A program made the translations under genes and the position numbers. Below the pieces are notes generated by a model, which saw nothing but the letters and a program-made list of their open reading frames with translations, was not told where the DNA came from and did no database searches. Positions 33,510 to 46,020 of a stretch of 64,000 nucleotides of DNA are shown here, piece after piece. The stretch's first letter is position 1; the number at the start of each line of letters is the position of its first letter. The stretch is from Dryomyza anilis (taxonomy: Eukaryota > Arthropoda > Insecta > Diptera > Dryomyzidae). Location: contig OX638132.1 of assembly GCA_951804985.1 (NCBI GenBank), positions 102,972,026-103,036,025 of the forward strand, read 5' to 3'.

Positions 33510-34630
33510 AAGAATTAAAACCGTAACCGAAATCGATATCTGTTTAAATCCGTTTCATTTTTAAAACCGAAACCGTAACCGAAACCGTTATACGAAAATC
33601 AGAAATAAACCGATATCCAAAACCGAAATAAACGGTTTCGGTTTTATACCGGTTTAAAACGGTTTTTAAAAAAGCTTAAAAAGAAACAGGAAAACACATT
33701 TTGTTTTATGCAGAAGATCTTAAGTACAAGGCATGTTTAAATGTCATTTAATAAAAATCGAAGTAACAACAAAACACCAGCAACACCAAGCACAATTGTT
33801 TTGTTAAAAAATGATTAAATCTTGAATGATATAGTTTTTTTATTTGTTGTATTAGTAAAATAAAGTGGGAAAAGTTTTGAAAAGTTCATTTGAATAATTT
33901 TGAAATTCTTTTAAAGGATCTTTTCAATAGAATACCATTTATAAGTCTGAATTTGATTGATTTTTGAATGATTTTGTCAAAACACCTAAATTTTGGACAT
34001 ATATATTAAGGATACCTTTAATAAGGTAACAAAAAAACAATGGTGATACAAGAAAAAAATAGTAACTAATACGGAAAATAAAGTGCAAGTTCGAACATTT
34101 AGTATATTTGCAGATATTGCAGTTTACTGAATTGTTGAAATTTAATTTCTTTGGTTTTATGGATGGAAATTGTACATATTTTTTCTTTTCATGAAGTTTA
34201 AGAACATTTACCGATGTATTCTTCTTGCTTTTATTTAAGGTTCGCTTCTCGGCTCTCCTCTGCAATTCGGATCATATCTCAGATGAAGTCAAAATGTTAC
34301 TTTTCATTGAATTGTGGTCACGATTGAATTTTTTTCTCGGCGAAATCAATTAAATAATTCATATAACACAATATTTTCACTAAAATAACAACAAACATTG
34401 TTAAATTACGTTTCCCACTTTACCCCAATATAACAATTTGAACATAACTTAGCACAATATAAACAATGTTAAATTATTTGAAAATTATGGAAAAAAAGAA
34501 ATTTTATACAAAAACCGAAATCAAAACCGAAACCGTAACTTGGAACCGGTATACCGAAACCGTTTCGTAATAAAAACCCAAAACCGAAACGTGGAAAAAA
34601 CCGAAACCGAAATCGAAACCGTCTTTATTT
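33510..34630. repeat. Paired ACCGAAA-rich arrays flanking 0.85 kb
   Basis: AACCGAAACCGTAACCGAAA-like repeats occur at about 33520-33665 and 34505-34625 on the same strand. The left one ends in the reverse complement motif (CGGTTTCGGTTTTATACCGG). They may be subterminal repeats of one DNA transposon. No transposase or clear termini were found. Confidence 0.4.
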
Positions 34631-34694
34631 TAGATTTCAATCCTTGGAACATACTGTACTTTTATTTTTTTTTATTAAATTGATGATAAATTCA

Positions 34695-35420
34695 TACACC
34701 CAAAGAACGAATCAGTTGGGACAACCAGTTTTGACATCCGATTTATTTAGTTCTGTCAACATTCGACTGATTCAGTTGTTGCAACACCGCGTATCAGTTC
34801 AGAGAACTAATGAATACAATTGACACAACCAATTTGTTTAGTGTTTGCAACACGTTGGAGCGCTAGGGCTGCATATAGAAATACAACATATAGAAACAAA
34901 ATAGCAAGAACTCTGTAGAATAGTATGTCGCTTGTTGAAAAAAATATATTTGAGCATGAAAAAACTGAACAGTAACAACGAACAAGCCTTAAAACAATTC
35001 CAAATTTTGTTTTACACGTGGCACGCGCTGTCCGCAGCACAAAACAAAACGAGTGAAAAATCTGAAGCTTGCGCGACTGGTGTTGTCCTGCTTTGGCATC
35101 GCTTTTACAAGACAACTGATTTCGCAGTTGAATCAAATAAATATTGGTTGCTACAACTTAATGTTATATAATTATCTTTTAAGTCATGTTATATAATTAT
35201 CTGTTAAGTCAACTAAATATTTGTTAGGTTTCATTTTGAATTTAGTTGCCGTAGCAATGGAAAAAAAATGATAATGGAAGTTTGTTTCCCCAATCAATGT
35301 TGCAGTTGCTTCAACTAATAGTTGGTTACGCTTCATACTATTGTTTACCACAAATGAATTTCAGTTCAGACTGACTAAATTTGGTAGATGCAAATGAATA
35401 TTCGTTACAACAACAGCACG
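34695..35420. mobile_element. Possible transposon fragment with CAGTTG-ACAAC motifs
   Basis: It starts TACACCCAAAGAACGAATCA, like the CACCCAGAAAA ends of family E. Repeated TTGG/TTGTTGCAACA-type motifs follow (for example at 34767, 35148, 35310 and 35402). The right terminus was not found. Confidence 0.35.
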
Positions 35421-36055
35421 CCATGCAATTATTTTTTTGTGTTATATTGATGTTTTGTAGTCATTCAAATTATGAATGTTAATCAATGAATCACTCCAAA
35501 TCGATTACATTTCGCTTTCGATCCTTGTAAAGTAGGTACCCATTTTTTTAATGTTTTATTTTTTTTATTACTTGAATACAAATCTGGTAATTACTTTGGA
35601 TTCGTCATGTATTTGGTTATTGTGTATCAAGTAATCAAGGAGGCTGGGCAACACATACATAAATGGAGAGATACCAAATGACATTGTTGCCGCATACAAA
35701 GTACTTTGCTTAACCATAAAACAGCGAACACAAAACGCTGTTTTTGGCCAACAACAGAGTTCAACGAACTCGGGCACTCAAGGAACCCTACGTATCCTCA
35801 AATCGCAAATCGTGCTCAAACTGTGCCGTACAGCAAAGCAAGGTCGGGTCAATAACCTGTGTGTGTGGCATTAGAAAAATTCTTAGCGAAGCATTCAAGG
35901 ACGTCATGTTGTGGAGGCAACTCCAGGAGCTGCACAAAATGAGCGAAAGTGTTTTGTGTCACATAAAGAACCTTCATAGGCACCACCACCGAAAGACAGA
36001 GAGAGACGTACTGATTTACATTCGTTTGTGGCGTGACTCAAAGTGTTTTTGAGCA

Positions 36056-37090
36056 GCTGGCAAGGACATCGGAGCAGTATAGTTGCCAACATACAACTTA
36101 AATAGAGTGTCGTGTGTTTAGTTGAGGCTAAAAAAAAGCTTTGCGACATATTTTTGAATATGTTGGCAACCTCAGATGCGGACTTCTTACTGTCTCCTGC
36201 CTCAATTATTTGTGACACATGCGCCGCAACTTTCGTTAAATTTTTCACTCAAACTCCACATGCAAACCGCAAATCCGCATGGCCTGCCTTCACAAATTAA
36301 CAAATTACATCCGGAGGTTGATTCCAAATGCCTGCGCCGACTAATTCCACATTTTTTAAACCATTTAATTTTTGGTGGTTTAAGGATGCCGCAACTTACC
36401 TTCGCAATGGCCGACAGCGACATCGCGTTATGATGGTACTTTGAGTAGTTAATCTTGAAGCCGTTGCCGAAGAACTGCCGCCAAGTAAAAATGCTCTAAC
36501 CACTGAGTAAATTAGCAGAATCTCGTTGGTCGATGGCTGCAATAACTGATGGAGGCTGCGAAGAACAGGCGTCAACCGCAAGAAGCGCACTGAACGAAAC
36601 AGGACGCCACACGACCGTCCTCAACCACGAGCAGTATCACCGACAGACAGACACACAGACCGACCGACCGAACGATGCGACGCTACGCGATGACGTACGA
36701 AGTTCCTCGAAGGACAGGAATTTATTGAATTAATGAAATTTATAGTTTATTCTTTTATTGTTCACTGTTTAAATGTTGCAATTCAATGAAATTCAAGTTA
36801 ATTCAATAAATTGCAAGAGTTGTGCTGTGAGGTGAGCAGGACGAACTACTCAGCCGAGTGTCCTTGCGTGCGTAGTCACGAATATGTGTATTTAATGGTA
36901 TGGTTTGCAACACACTGAACCACATAATACATGAAACCAAGCGCGGTAGGACTTGAGTCGATGAGTTGAGTGGTGTCTGCGCAAGGACATCGTACAAGCA
37001 GAGTTGCCAAGGCACAAATTAAAAAAGGAGTTGCGAGGTTAAAAAAGCTCTGCCTATCTCTGACTATGTTGGAAACCTTTGGCGAGACTG
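36056..37090 (+). repeat. Divergent duplicated segment (two ~110-bp copies)
   Basis: 36061-36185 and 36982-37080 share, in order, GCAAGGACATCG, AGTTGCCAA, GAGGCTAAAAAA/GAGGTTAAAAAA and TATGTTGG-AACC. A second motif, ACATAATACRTGAAA..CGCGG, occurs at 36923 and 37152. These look like decayed copies of a small repeat. Confidence 0.5.
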
Positions 37091-37489
37091 CTGACAAAAA
37101 TATGAGAGTTTGATATGAGTATATAAAAGACATGATTTGAAAACAAAGTACTACATAATACGTGAAATCAACCGCGGAAGGAAGGACTTGCTTTTGCGAA
37201 AGCTAAATGTTGTCTGATGTCAGAACCATTGCAGAAAGCTTCATATTTATTATATGACCAGCGAGTTCAGGTTCTCTTTTGGCGAAATCTTTCATTCAAC
37301 GAAGCTGTTGACAGCGTCATCTGACGGCAAATCAATTGCTCAAAGTTTCTTTTTTCATTTACGGCCATTGAGAGAACAGGGTGCTTCAGAAGGTTGTATT
37401 TAACAATAGCAAAAATATAACGCATACGCGATGTGTAACCAGCAAGTCTACTTCATTGGATATTTAGTTTAAAATATATTTGTTTACTA

Positions 37490-38115
37490 AAAATTCAATT
37501 TTTAACAAAAAATAAATTAATTTAACACTGAAAATTCAATTGTTCACTAATAATTCAAATTTTTCACTAAAATTCAATTTTTCAATAAAAATTCAATAAT
37601 TCACTAAAAATTTAATTTTTCACCAAAAATTAAATTTTATACTAAAAATTTAATTTTTCACTAAAAATTTAATTAATCACTAAAAAATTCAAATTTTCAC
37701 TTCAAATTCAAATTTTTACTAAAAATTCAAATTCTCACTAAATATTTAATTTTTCACAAAATATTCAACATTTCACTGCAAATTTAATTATACACTAAAA
37801 AATAAATTTTTCACTAAAAACTCAAATTTTCACTAAAAATTAAATTGTTCACTAAAAATTTCATATTTTACTAAAAATTATATGTATTTTTCACTAAAAA
37901 TTTTATTTTCAATAAAATTTCAATTTATCACTAAAAATTCAACTTTTTATTACAAATTAAATTTTACACTAAAAAATAAAATTTTCACTAAAAACTCAAT
38001 TGTTGACTCAAAATAAAATGTTTCACTTTAAATTCAAATTTTCTCTAAAAATTATAATTTACTTCGAAAATTAAACTTTTCACTAAAAATTCAAATTTTC
38101 ACTAAAACTTCTATT
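37490..38115. repeat. Degenerate CACTAAAAATTCAATTTTT array
   Basis: About 600 bp of a loosely repeated 18-20-bp unit, TTCACTAAAAATTCAATTT and variants. It resembles the array in the GSTZ intron in base make-up (A-run plus T-run per unit) but has a different consensus. Confidence 0.85.
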
Positions 38116-40190
38116 CTTTTATTCAATATTCCTAATAGGTATGATCGATTATCTATAAAAAATCTTTTTGCTGTGAGTCTTAAACTGTAGTAGTTAAAAT
38201 TTATTATACGTTTGTATCAACTTTTCTAAAGTACATTTTACAAACACCCTGTATACCATAGGGTTTTCCAGCACTCTCCAACTCTGGAATACCCTCAGCG
38301 GACCACCCTGTCTATTCAAAAACTTAAAAAGTTGACAACCAAAGGTTGTTGTTAACCAAATTTTTGTTCGGTTAGGTTCCCACAAAAAAAGCGCATTTTC
38401 TTTGTTTTTTTTCTTCTTTTTTATTCTCCAGTAAATTTATAATTTTAAGAGCATACAAGAGACATTCTTCTTCTTTATCTTATACATCGTCGTTTGACAG
38501 CTTATGCAAATTTTAGTTTAGGTATAATTTTCATAAAAATGAATCAACATTCATCATGCTTAATCTATAAATACAAGTTTTTCTCTGCCTCTAAGTTCTT
38601 CATCCATATTTGCATTTACCACATATTCTTTTTCTTCGTATATTCTGCTACTTTGCTGCTTTATCTACTACTATTGCCGCTTTTGCTGCTCTTTTTATGT
38701 AGTAAATAAAACTTTAAGTTTGGCACTCTGTTCATCGTTTGTCTGTCCGTCTGTCTGTCCGCATGCGTGTATATAATTAGGTAAAAGTTTTTTTTGTATT
38801 TTTTTTTATTTTATATTTTACTGCTTAATTAAGTTTTTTTTGTATTTTTATTATTTCAATTGCCCTCAATAAGATTTTAAGGATATTCACTATAATACAA
38901 TATGGAAGGTTAAAACATTGTCGGATATAAAACTACAACCTTTGATGTTGGTTTTAAAAGTTTTTCCATTTTTTTGTTTGCTTATTTTATAAGTTTTATT
39001 AGCTAAGTTTAGTTGAGGAGCAAAATTAACAAAGGTATTTTTTTTTATAATAGAAAATTTTGCGTTAAAAGAGTTTTGCCAAAAATAAAATAGTTTAAGA
39101 GCGCTATGTGCTGCGTTTTAATATAAATGTGTTTGATTTTACTATTTTTATATTGAACTCAATTTAAATTGTGTGCTTTTGTTTTGTATTTTTTATAAAC
39201 TATAAATTGTATTATATTAATTAAATCACTTAAAAAATAGTTCAAATTTGTAACGATTACTGCAAAATCCCTCTTTGCAGTTGGTTGACTCAGAAAACAG
39301 TTTCCTAATATTAAGAAAAATTTGACTTGAAACAACGTTAAGTTTTATTGTACTAAAATTTTCTTATTCGATTTTTTTCATTTTATAAATGATGTATTTC
39401 ACACCAAATCGATCAAGGATAAATTTTTCGGAACATTACCTGCAGAGTTACAGGGATCCACATTTTCAAAAAAAGAAAAAAATATATACCAAATGTCACT
39501 ATTGTACAGTTGTTAATATCTCTTGATAGAACAATGCTAAAAGTTCAGTCGAGAGCTCTTTTAAAATTCAAAAAACATAAAATTTAGTAGTACAAAATAT
39601 TACCACATTTGTTTTGAAAATATCAACATTTTGTAATAATACTACATCTGCATTTAGTTTTTACTACATTTTGTACTTTAAGAAAAATGTTAAAATCAAA
39701 ATCAATGAGAAAAAATATTAAATTATACTTTTTTACCTATTTGATGTGGAATGCCTCACATATATGTTCAATTTAACTTGAACCTTTTATTTCATTTTCA
39801 TTTTAATATTAGGAAACTTTGTTCTAAGTGTTATGATTTAGTGTAATTTTTAGCATTTTTTTTTTGTTTGTTTTTACTTTCTTTTCAATCATTTTATTGT
39901 GTATATTTTAATAAAATTGAAATAAATCAACAAATACCATTTATTAATGCATTTCTTTTTTCAACATTTAACACTAAAATTATTTAGGCTTAAATATTGT
40001 TATGTAATATTTGTAAATTGCTTAAATTCTAATTCATGGACGTAAGAATGAAATAAAGTGCACAGAATACCTACAACAAATAAGACCGTCTCACTCTACA
40101 TCCAAAAAAATACAAGTTTGCCGTTCACTCCTAAAATTTAAGTTTTCGTTTATTGAAAAGTTAAAAAAAAGAATTAAAATATACTTTTTT
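38116..40190. other. Gene-free DNA with MITE family C
   Basis: AT-rich DNA, T-rich microsatellite-like stretches at 38400-38900 and the family C element at 39286-39832. No gene seen. Confidence 0.5.
39286..39832. mobile_element. MITE family C, complete copy
   Basis: The left end ACTCAGAAAACAGTTTCCTA and the right end, which in reverse complement begins ACACTTAGAACAAAGTTTCC, form terminal inverted repeats of about 28 bp ending in TAATATTAA. The length is about 545 bp with no coding potential. A truncated relative is at 26822-26945. Confidence 0.7.
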
Positions 40191-40195
40191 TCTTA

Positions 40196-42888
40196 AAGTT
40201 AAATAAAAGTTAAGTAAAAGTTAAATAAAAGTTAAATAAACGTTAAATAAAAGCTAAATAAAAGTTAATTAAAAGTTAAATAAAAGTTAAACAAAAGTTA
40301 AATAAAAGTTAAATAAAAGTTAAATGAAAGTTAAATAAAAGCTAAAAAAAAGTTAAATAAAAGTTAAATTAAAGATTAATAAAAGTAAAATAAAAGCTAA
40401 ATTAAAGTTAACTAAAAGTTAAATAAAAGTTAAGTAAAAGTTAAATAAAAGTTAAATAAAAGTTAAATAAAAGTTAAATAAAAGCTAAATAAAAGTTTAA
40501 TAAAAGTTAAATAAAAATTAAATAAAAGTTAAATAAAAATTAAATAAAAGTTAAATAAAAGCTAAATAAAAGTTTAATAAAAGTTCAACAAAAGTTAAAT
40601 AAAAGTGTAATAAAAGTTAAATAAAAGTTAAATAAAGTGTAATAAAAGTTAAATAAAAGTTAAATAAAATTTAAATAAAAGTTAAATAAAATTTAAATAA
40701 AAGTTGAATAAAAGTTAAGTAAAAGTTAAATAAAAGTTAAATAAAAGTTAAATAAAAGTTAAATAAAAGCTAATTAAAAATTAAATAAAAGTTAAATAAA
40801 AGTTAAATAAAAGTTAAATAAAAGTTAAATAAAAGTTAAATAAAAGTTAAATAAAAGTTAAATAAAAGTTAAATAAAAGTTAAATAAAAGTTAAATAAAA
40901 GTTAAATAAAAGTTATATAAAAGTTAAATTAAAGTTAAATAAAAGTTAAATAAAAGTTAAAAAAAAGTTAAATAAAAGTTAAATTAAAGATTTATAAAAG
41001 TAAAATAAAAGCTAAATTAAAGTTAACTAAAAGTTAAATAAAAGTTAAGTAAAGTTAAATAAAAGTTAAATAAAAGTTAAATAAAAGTTAAATAAAAGTT
41101 AAGTAAAAATTAAATAAAAGCAAATAAAAAGAAAAGTTAAATAAAAGCTAAATAAAAATTAAATAAAAGCTAAAAAAAAGTTTAATAAAAGTTCAACAAA
41201 AGTTAAATAAAAGTTAAATAAAAACTAAGTAAAAGTTAAATAAAAGTTAAATAAAAGTTAAATAAAAGCTAAATAAAAGTTTAATAAAATTTTAATAAAA
41301 GTTAAATAAAAGTTAAACAAAAGTTAAATAAAAGTTAAATAAAAATTAAATAAATGTTAAATAATCGTTAAATAAAAGCTAAATAAAAGTTAAATAAAAG
41401 TTAAATAAAAGCTAAAAAAAAGTTAAATAAAAGTTAAATTAAAGATTAATAAAAGTAAAATAAAAGCTAAATTAAAGTTAACTAAAAGTTAAATAAAAGT
41501 TAAGTAAAAGTTAAATAAAAGTTAAATAAAAGCTAAATAAAAAATAAATAAAAGCTAAAAAAAAGTTTAATAAAAGTTAAATAAAAATTAAATAAAAGTT
41601 AAATAAAAACTAAGTAAAAGTTAAATAAAAGTTAAATAAAAGTTAAATAAAAGCTAAATAAAAGTTTAATAAAATTTTAATAAAAGTTAAATAAAAGTTA
41701 AACAAAAGTTAAATAAAAGTTAAATAAAAATTAAATAAATGTTAAATAATCGTTAAATAAAAGCTAAATAAAAGTTAAATAAAAGTTAAATAAAAGCTAA
41801 AAAAAAGTTAAATAAAAGTTAAATAAAAGCTAAAAAAAAGTTAAATAAAAGTTAAATTAAAGATTAATAAAAGTAAAATAAAAGCTAAATTAAAGTTAAC
41901 TAAAAGTTAAATAAAAGTTAAGTAAAAGTTAAATAAAAGTTAAATAAAAGTTAAATAAAAGTTAAATAAAAGCTAAATAAAAGTTTAATAAAAGTTAAAT
42001 AAAAATTAAATAAAAGGTAAATATAAATTAAATAAAAGTTAAATAAAAGTTAAATAAAAGCTAAATAAAAGTTTAATAAAAGTTCAACAAAAGTTAAATA
42101 AAAGTGTAATAAAAGTTAAATAAAAGTTAAATAAAGTGTAATAAAAGTTAAATAAAAGTTAAATAAAATTTAAATAAAAGTTAAATAAAATTTAAATAAA
42201 AGTTGAATAAAAGTTAAGTAAAAGTTAAATAAAAGTTAAATAAAAGCTAAATAAAAGTTAAATAAAAGCTAATTAAAAATTAAATAAAAGTTAAATAAAA
42301 GTTAAATAAAAGTTAAATAAAAGTTAAATAAAAGTTATATAAAAGTTAAATTAAAGTTAAATAAAAGTTATATAAAAGTTAAATTAAAGTTAAATAAAAG
42401 TTAAATAAAAGTTTAAAAAAAAGTTAAATAAAAGTTAAATTAAAGATTTATAAAAGTAAAATAAAAGCTAAATTAAAGTTAACTAAAAGTTAAATAAAAG
42501 TTAAGTAAAGTTAAATAAAAGTTAAATAAAAGTTAAATAAAAGTTAAGTAAAAATTAAATAAAAGCAAATAAAAAGAAAAGTTAAATAAAAGCTAAATAA
42601 AAATTAAATAAAAGCTAAAAAAAAGTTAAATAAAAGTTAAATAAAAACTAAGTAAAAGTTAAATAAAAGTTAAATAAAAGTTAAATAAAAGCTAAATAAA
42701 AGTTTAATAAAAGTTTAATAAAAGTTAAATAAAAGTTAAACAAAAGTTAAATAAAAGTTGAATAAAAGCTAAATAAAAGCTAAATAAAAGTTAAATAAAA
42801 GTCAAATAAAAGTAAAATAAAAGCTAAATAAAAGTTAAATAAAAGTTAAATAAAAGTTAAATAAAAGTTAAATAAAAGTCAAATAAAC
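40196..42888. repeat. 11-bp satellite array (AAATAAAAGTT)n, 2.7 kb
   Basis: About 245 tandem copies of AAATAAAAGTT with variants such as GCTAAATAAAA. Larger duplicated blocks are visible inside it. A block containing AAAGATTAATAAAAGTAAAA recurs at about 40371, 41441 and 41859. GCAAATAAAAAGAAAAG recurs at about 41118 and 42562. AATAATCGTTAAAT recurs about 390 bp apart. The 11-bp period places an A-tract on the same helical face in each turn. Confidence 0.97.
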
Positions 42889-45060
42889 GAACATTTTCGT
42901 CAAATAATAGTTAAGTTTCATAGAATTTGAGCAAACTGTTCGGCTCGCTTATGGTAACATTATAAGAATTATTTTTAGAAGTGGACCTGAACATTTATTT
43001 TTCGTGAGACCGGTCTATAACCAATGAGAGCTGAAGGAAACTAAAAAGTTTTTAGACACAGAACTACAGCTAAAAACGTTCACTAACTCGCACAACCGAC
43101 CCGATATCACACGCCATTTTTTTAAAAAAAGTTCCTTAGGTATAATTTTAAAAGAACAGTGTTTAAATAACAAAAAAAAAAAACATATCCTCGAGATACA
43201 TATTAGATGCTTTTTAGATTGTTTTGTCCACTTGGTTTTTTTTTACATATTTTTCTTTTTACTTCTTAAATACATTAGAAAGAAATTGACTTTTGACACT
43301 TGCTTGCGTAAGTTTCGTTTAAATATTCGTTAAACAGACATGCACAGATTCAGTGTATCTGCTGGATACAGCTGCTTGTATCTACCCATGCATGTTGCAG
43401 TGTAAGGCTTACAAATAAATAATTAGCTACAAATATAATATATAAATATAATATATATGAGTTACAATTACACATACACATCGATGATGAGAAACTTGTA
43501 ATGTTTTTTTTTTTGTTTTTTTTGTTATGTGTATTTCAATGATACAGATACAAGTAATTTTGTTAACAATTTATTTGACTAAAATTAGCAAATTATTTTG
43601 TTTGATTTTTTTGTTTTTGTTTTTATGAATTTAATTTAATTTCTGTATTATTATTTTTTACATTAGTTAATTTTATAAATTATTGGAGGGAATTTTTATG
43701 ATTTAGTTCAAAGAATAAAGTTAAAGACCGCCTAAGAGTAACGTTTATGAAGAGCGTCTGTCGCGCGCACAGGCAAAGCTAGGCTGCATATTTTGCAAAG
43801 TTGACATTTTGAAAAAATTTTATTTTTATTTATGATGTTTTTTTTTATAAATGCTCTTGATCTAATGCAGTTGAACTGCATTTGCCTGGTGTTTTGCTGC
43901 GCGGTATCTGCAGTTTTTACAACCTTTAAAATTTGAATTCACTTCATATCATTTTCAACAACGTTTAGTTTTTATTTTTATTTTTGTTTAGTTTAAATAC
44001 GTTTTGTAACGATCTTGCTACAAAAGTTCATAAAATTCTAAAAAGTAAATATATATATATTTATTATATTTATATCAATGTATGTATAGACACTATATAC
44101 CTAAAATATAACTCCAATGAGTTTCACCTCTGTATTTTTAATTTTTTGTTTTTTAACTATGAAGGTTTGTTATTTTTTTTTTTTTGAAGTTTGAACAGCA
44201 AACAGTTTATGTTTCAAGTTTTGCTGCATCTGACTTCACTTAGAACTATAGAAAAAAAGACTGATATGTCTAACAACTATTATCATTCGTTTCTTTGTTA
44301 ATACTTTTATTTTTTGTATTTTCTGTAGGTTTTCTTCCTTTTCTTTAGGTTCGGAAGTTTTTCTTCAACATATTACATGCATTTTGAAAGTACGGCACAA
44401 TGTATTTTTTTTATTTGTTTTTCATTTTAATTTGAGTTACTGTTTAGGTTATGTACAGGGGTACCTTTTGTTACGTATTGTAATTTGCTGTAATTTGTAA
44501 TTGAAATCTGTGTGCAGTGCATTTGAATTAATTTACTAAAGGTTCTTTTTTTTGTTGTTTTGTTTGTTTTGCATTATTTTTCTCACTTAGTCTAAATATG
44601 AGCTTTAAAAAGTGTCTGTGTGTCTGTGTTTTACTTAAGTTTACAAGATATCAGCTAGAGTTAAGTGGTTATGACTGTCAATATAATACATTTTTACACA
44701 CTTAAAACACGATCACAACGCAGAGTATTCAGATAAAGTGTTTGATTTGATTACGTTTTTATTTTTTGCAGAGACTTTTTCACTACGCTCTGCACTTTTG
44801 CTCTTTTACTTTTTATACTTTTAAGTTTCATTTTTTTTTCATTAATTTCGGTTTGCTATAAAAACGTCAAAAAGTAACAAAAGTGCGCGATAAAAATGAA
44901 AACGTACATGAAAAATTATTGCTTTAAGCCTAGATTGTCTTTAATTTATTTTCATTTAATGTACGATTATGTGATATAAAAAAATAACATATTCGAAGTA
45001 TATAAAATTTTGTAAATTGAGCATTATTTTTAATACGAAGCTAAAATTCGACTAACAATC
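42889..45060. other. Gene-free DNA between two satellite arrays
   Basis: T-rich AT-biased DNA with no repeat unit longer than microsatellites (ATATAT near 43440 and 44050). A G/C-richer stretch lies at about 43720-43790. Open frames here are T-run artefacts. Confidence 0.5.
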
Positions 45061-45089
45061 ATATAAAAATCAATAGTTAAAAAAGTAAA

Positions 45090-46020
45090 AAAACAAATTA
45101 AATAAAAGTAAACAAAAAAAAATTAAATAAAAATTAAATAAATGTTACATAAACGTTAAATATAAATTAAATAAAAGTTAAATAAAAGTAAAGTAAAAGT
45201 TAAATTAAAGTGAAATAAAAGTAAAAGTTTGAATGAAAGTTATATAAAAGTTAACTAAAAATTTGATAAAAGTTAAATAAAAGCATAATAAGAGATAAAG
45301 AATAAATAAAAGTTTAAAAAAGTAAATAAAAGTTTAAAAAAATTAAATAAAAGTTAAAAAAACGTTAAATAAAAGTTTAATAAAATTAAAAAAAAAAGTT
45401 AAATAAAAGTTTAATAAAAGTTAAATACAAGTTAAATAAAAGTTAAATACAAGTTCAGTAAAAGTTAAATAAAAATTAAATAAAATTAAAATAAAAGTTA
45501 AATGTAAATTATTTAAAATTTAAATAAGAGTTAAATTAAAGTTAAATAAAAGTTAAATAAAAGTTAAATAAAAGTTAAATAAAAGTTAAATTAAAGTTAT
45601 ATAAAAGTTAAATAAGAGATAAATAAAAGTTAAATATAAGTTAAATAAAAATTAAATAAAATTTAAATAAAAGTTAAATATAAGTTAAATAAAAATTAAA
45701 TAAAAGTTAAATAAAAGTTAAATAAAAGTTAAATAAAAGTTAGATAAAAGTTAAATAAAAGTTAAATGTAAATTATTTAAAATTTAAATAAGAGTTAAAT
45801 AAAAGTTAAATAAAAGTTAAATAAAAATTAAATAAAATTTAAGTAAAAGTTAAATAAAAGTTAAATAAGAGATAAATAAAAGTTAAATATAAGTTAAATA
45901 AAAGTTATATAAAAGTTAGATAAAAAATAAAAGTAAAATTTAAATAAGAGTTAAATAAAAGTTATATAAAAGTTAATTAAAGTTTAAATAAACGTTATAT
46001 AAAATCAAACAAATAAAAGT
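45090..46020. repeat. Second 11-bp satellite array
   Basis: The same AAATAAAAGTT unit, about 80 copies, is more degenerate, especially before 45400. The TGTAAATTATTTAAAATTTAAATAAGAG-type block occurs twice (about 45501 and 45767), showing a 266-bp block duplication. Confidence 0.93.

Larger units (their letters stand above)
32429..37470. other. Gene-free DNA upstream of GSTZ
   Basis: The first few hundred bases hold the presumed GSTZ promoter, with no clear core motif. Further on are ACCGAAA-rich arrays (33530-33660, 34510-34625), an element end at 34695, a duplicated 110-bp segment (36056 and 36980) and a GACA/GACC microsatellite (36635-36670). Open frames (for example 32749-33069, 35904-36248) show no family features. 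Confidence 0.5.

Noticed and set aside
33510..34630. ACCGAAA repeats as telomere-like sequence
   Set aside because: The unit is irregular and internal to a gene-bearing region. Flies of this group also lack simple telomerase-type repeats.
35744..36300. Plus- and minus-strand open frames around 36 kb
   Set aside because: Both strands are open over the same DNA, with no domain. The shared words between 36.1 and 37.0 kb come from duplicated non-coding sequence.
40196..42888. Regularly spaced short repeats that could be mistaken for a CRISPR array
   Set aside because: The unit is 11 bp with no unique spacers, in eukaryotic DNA. It is a simple satellite.
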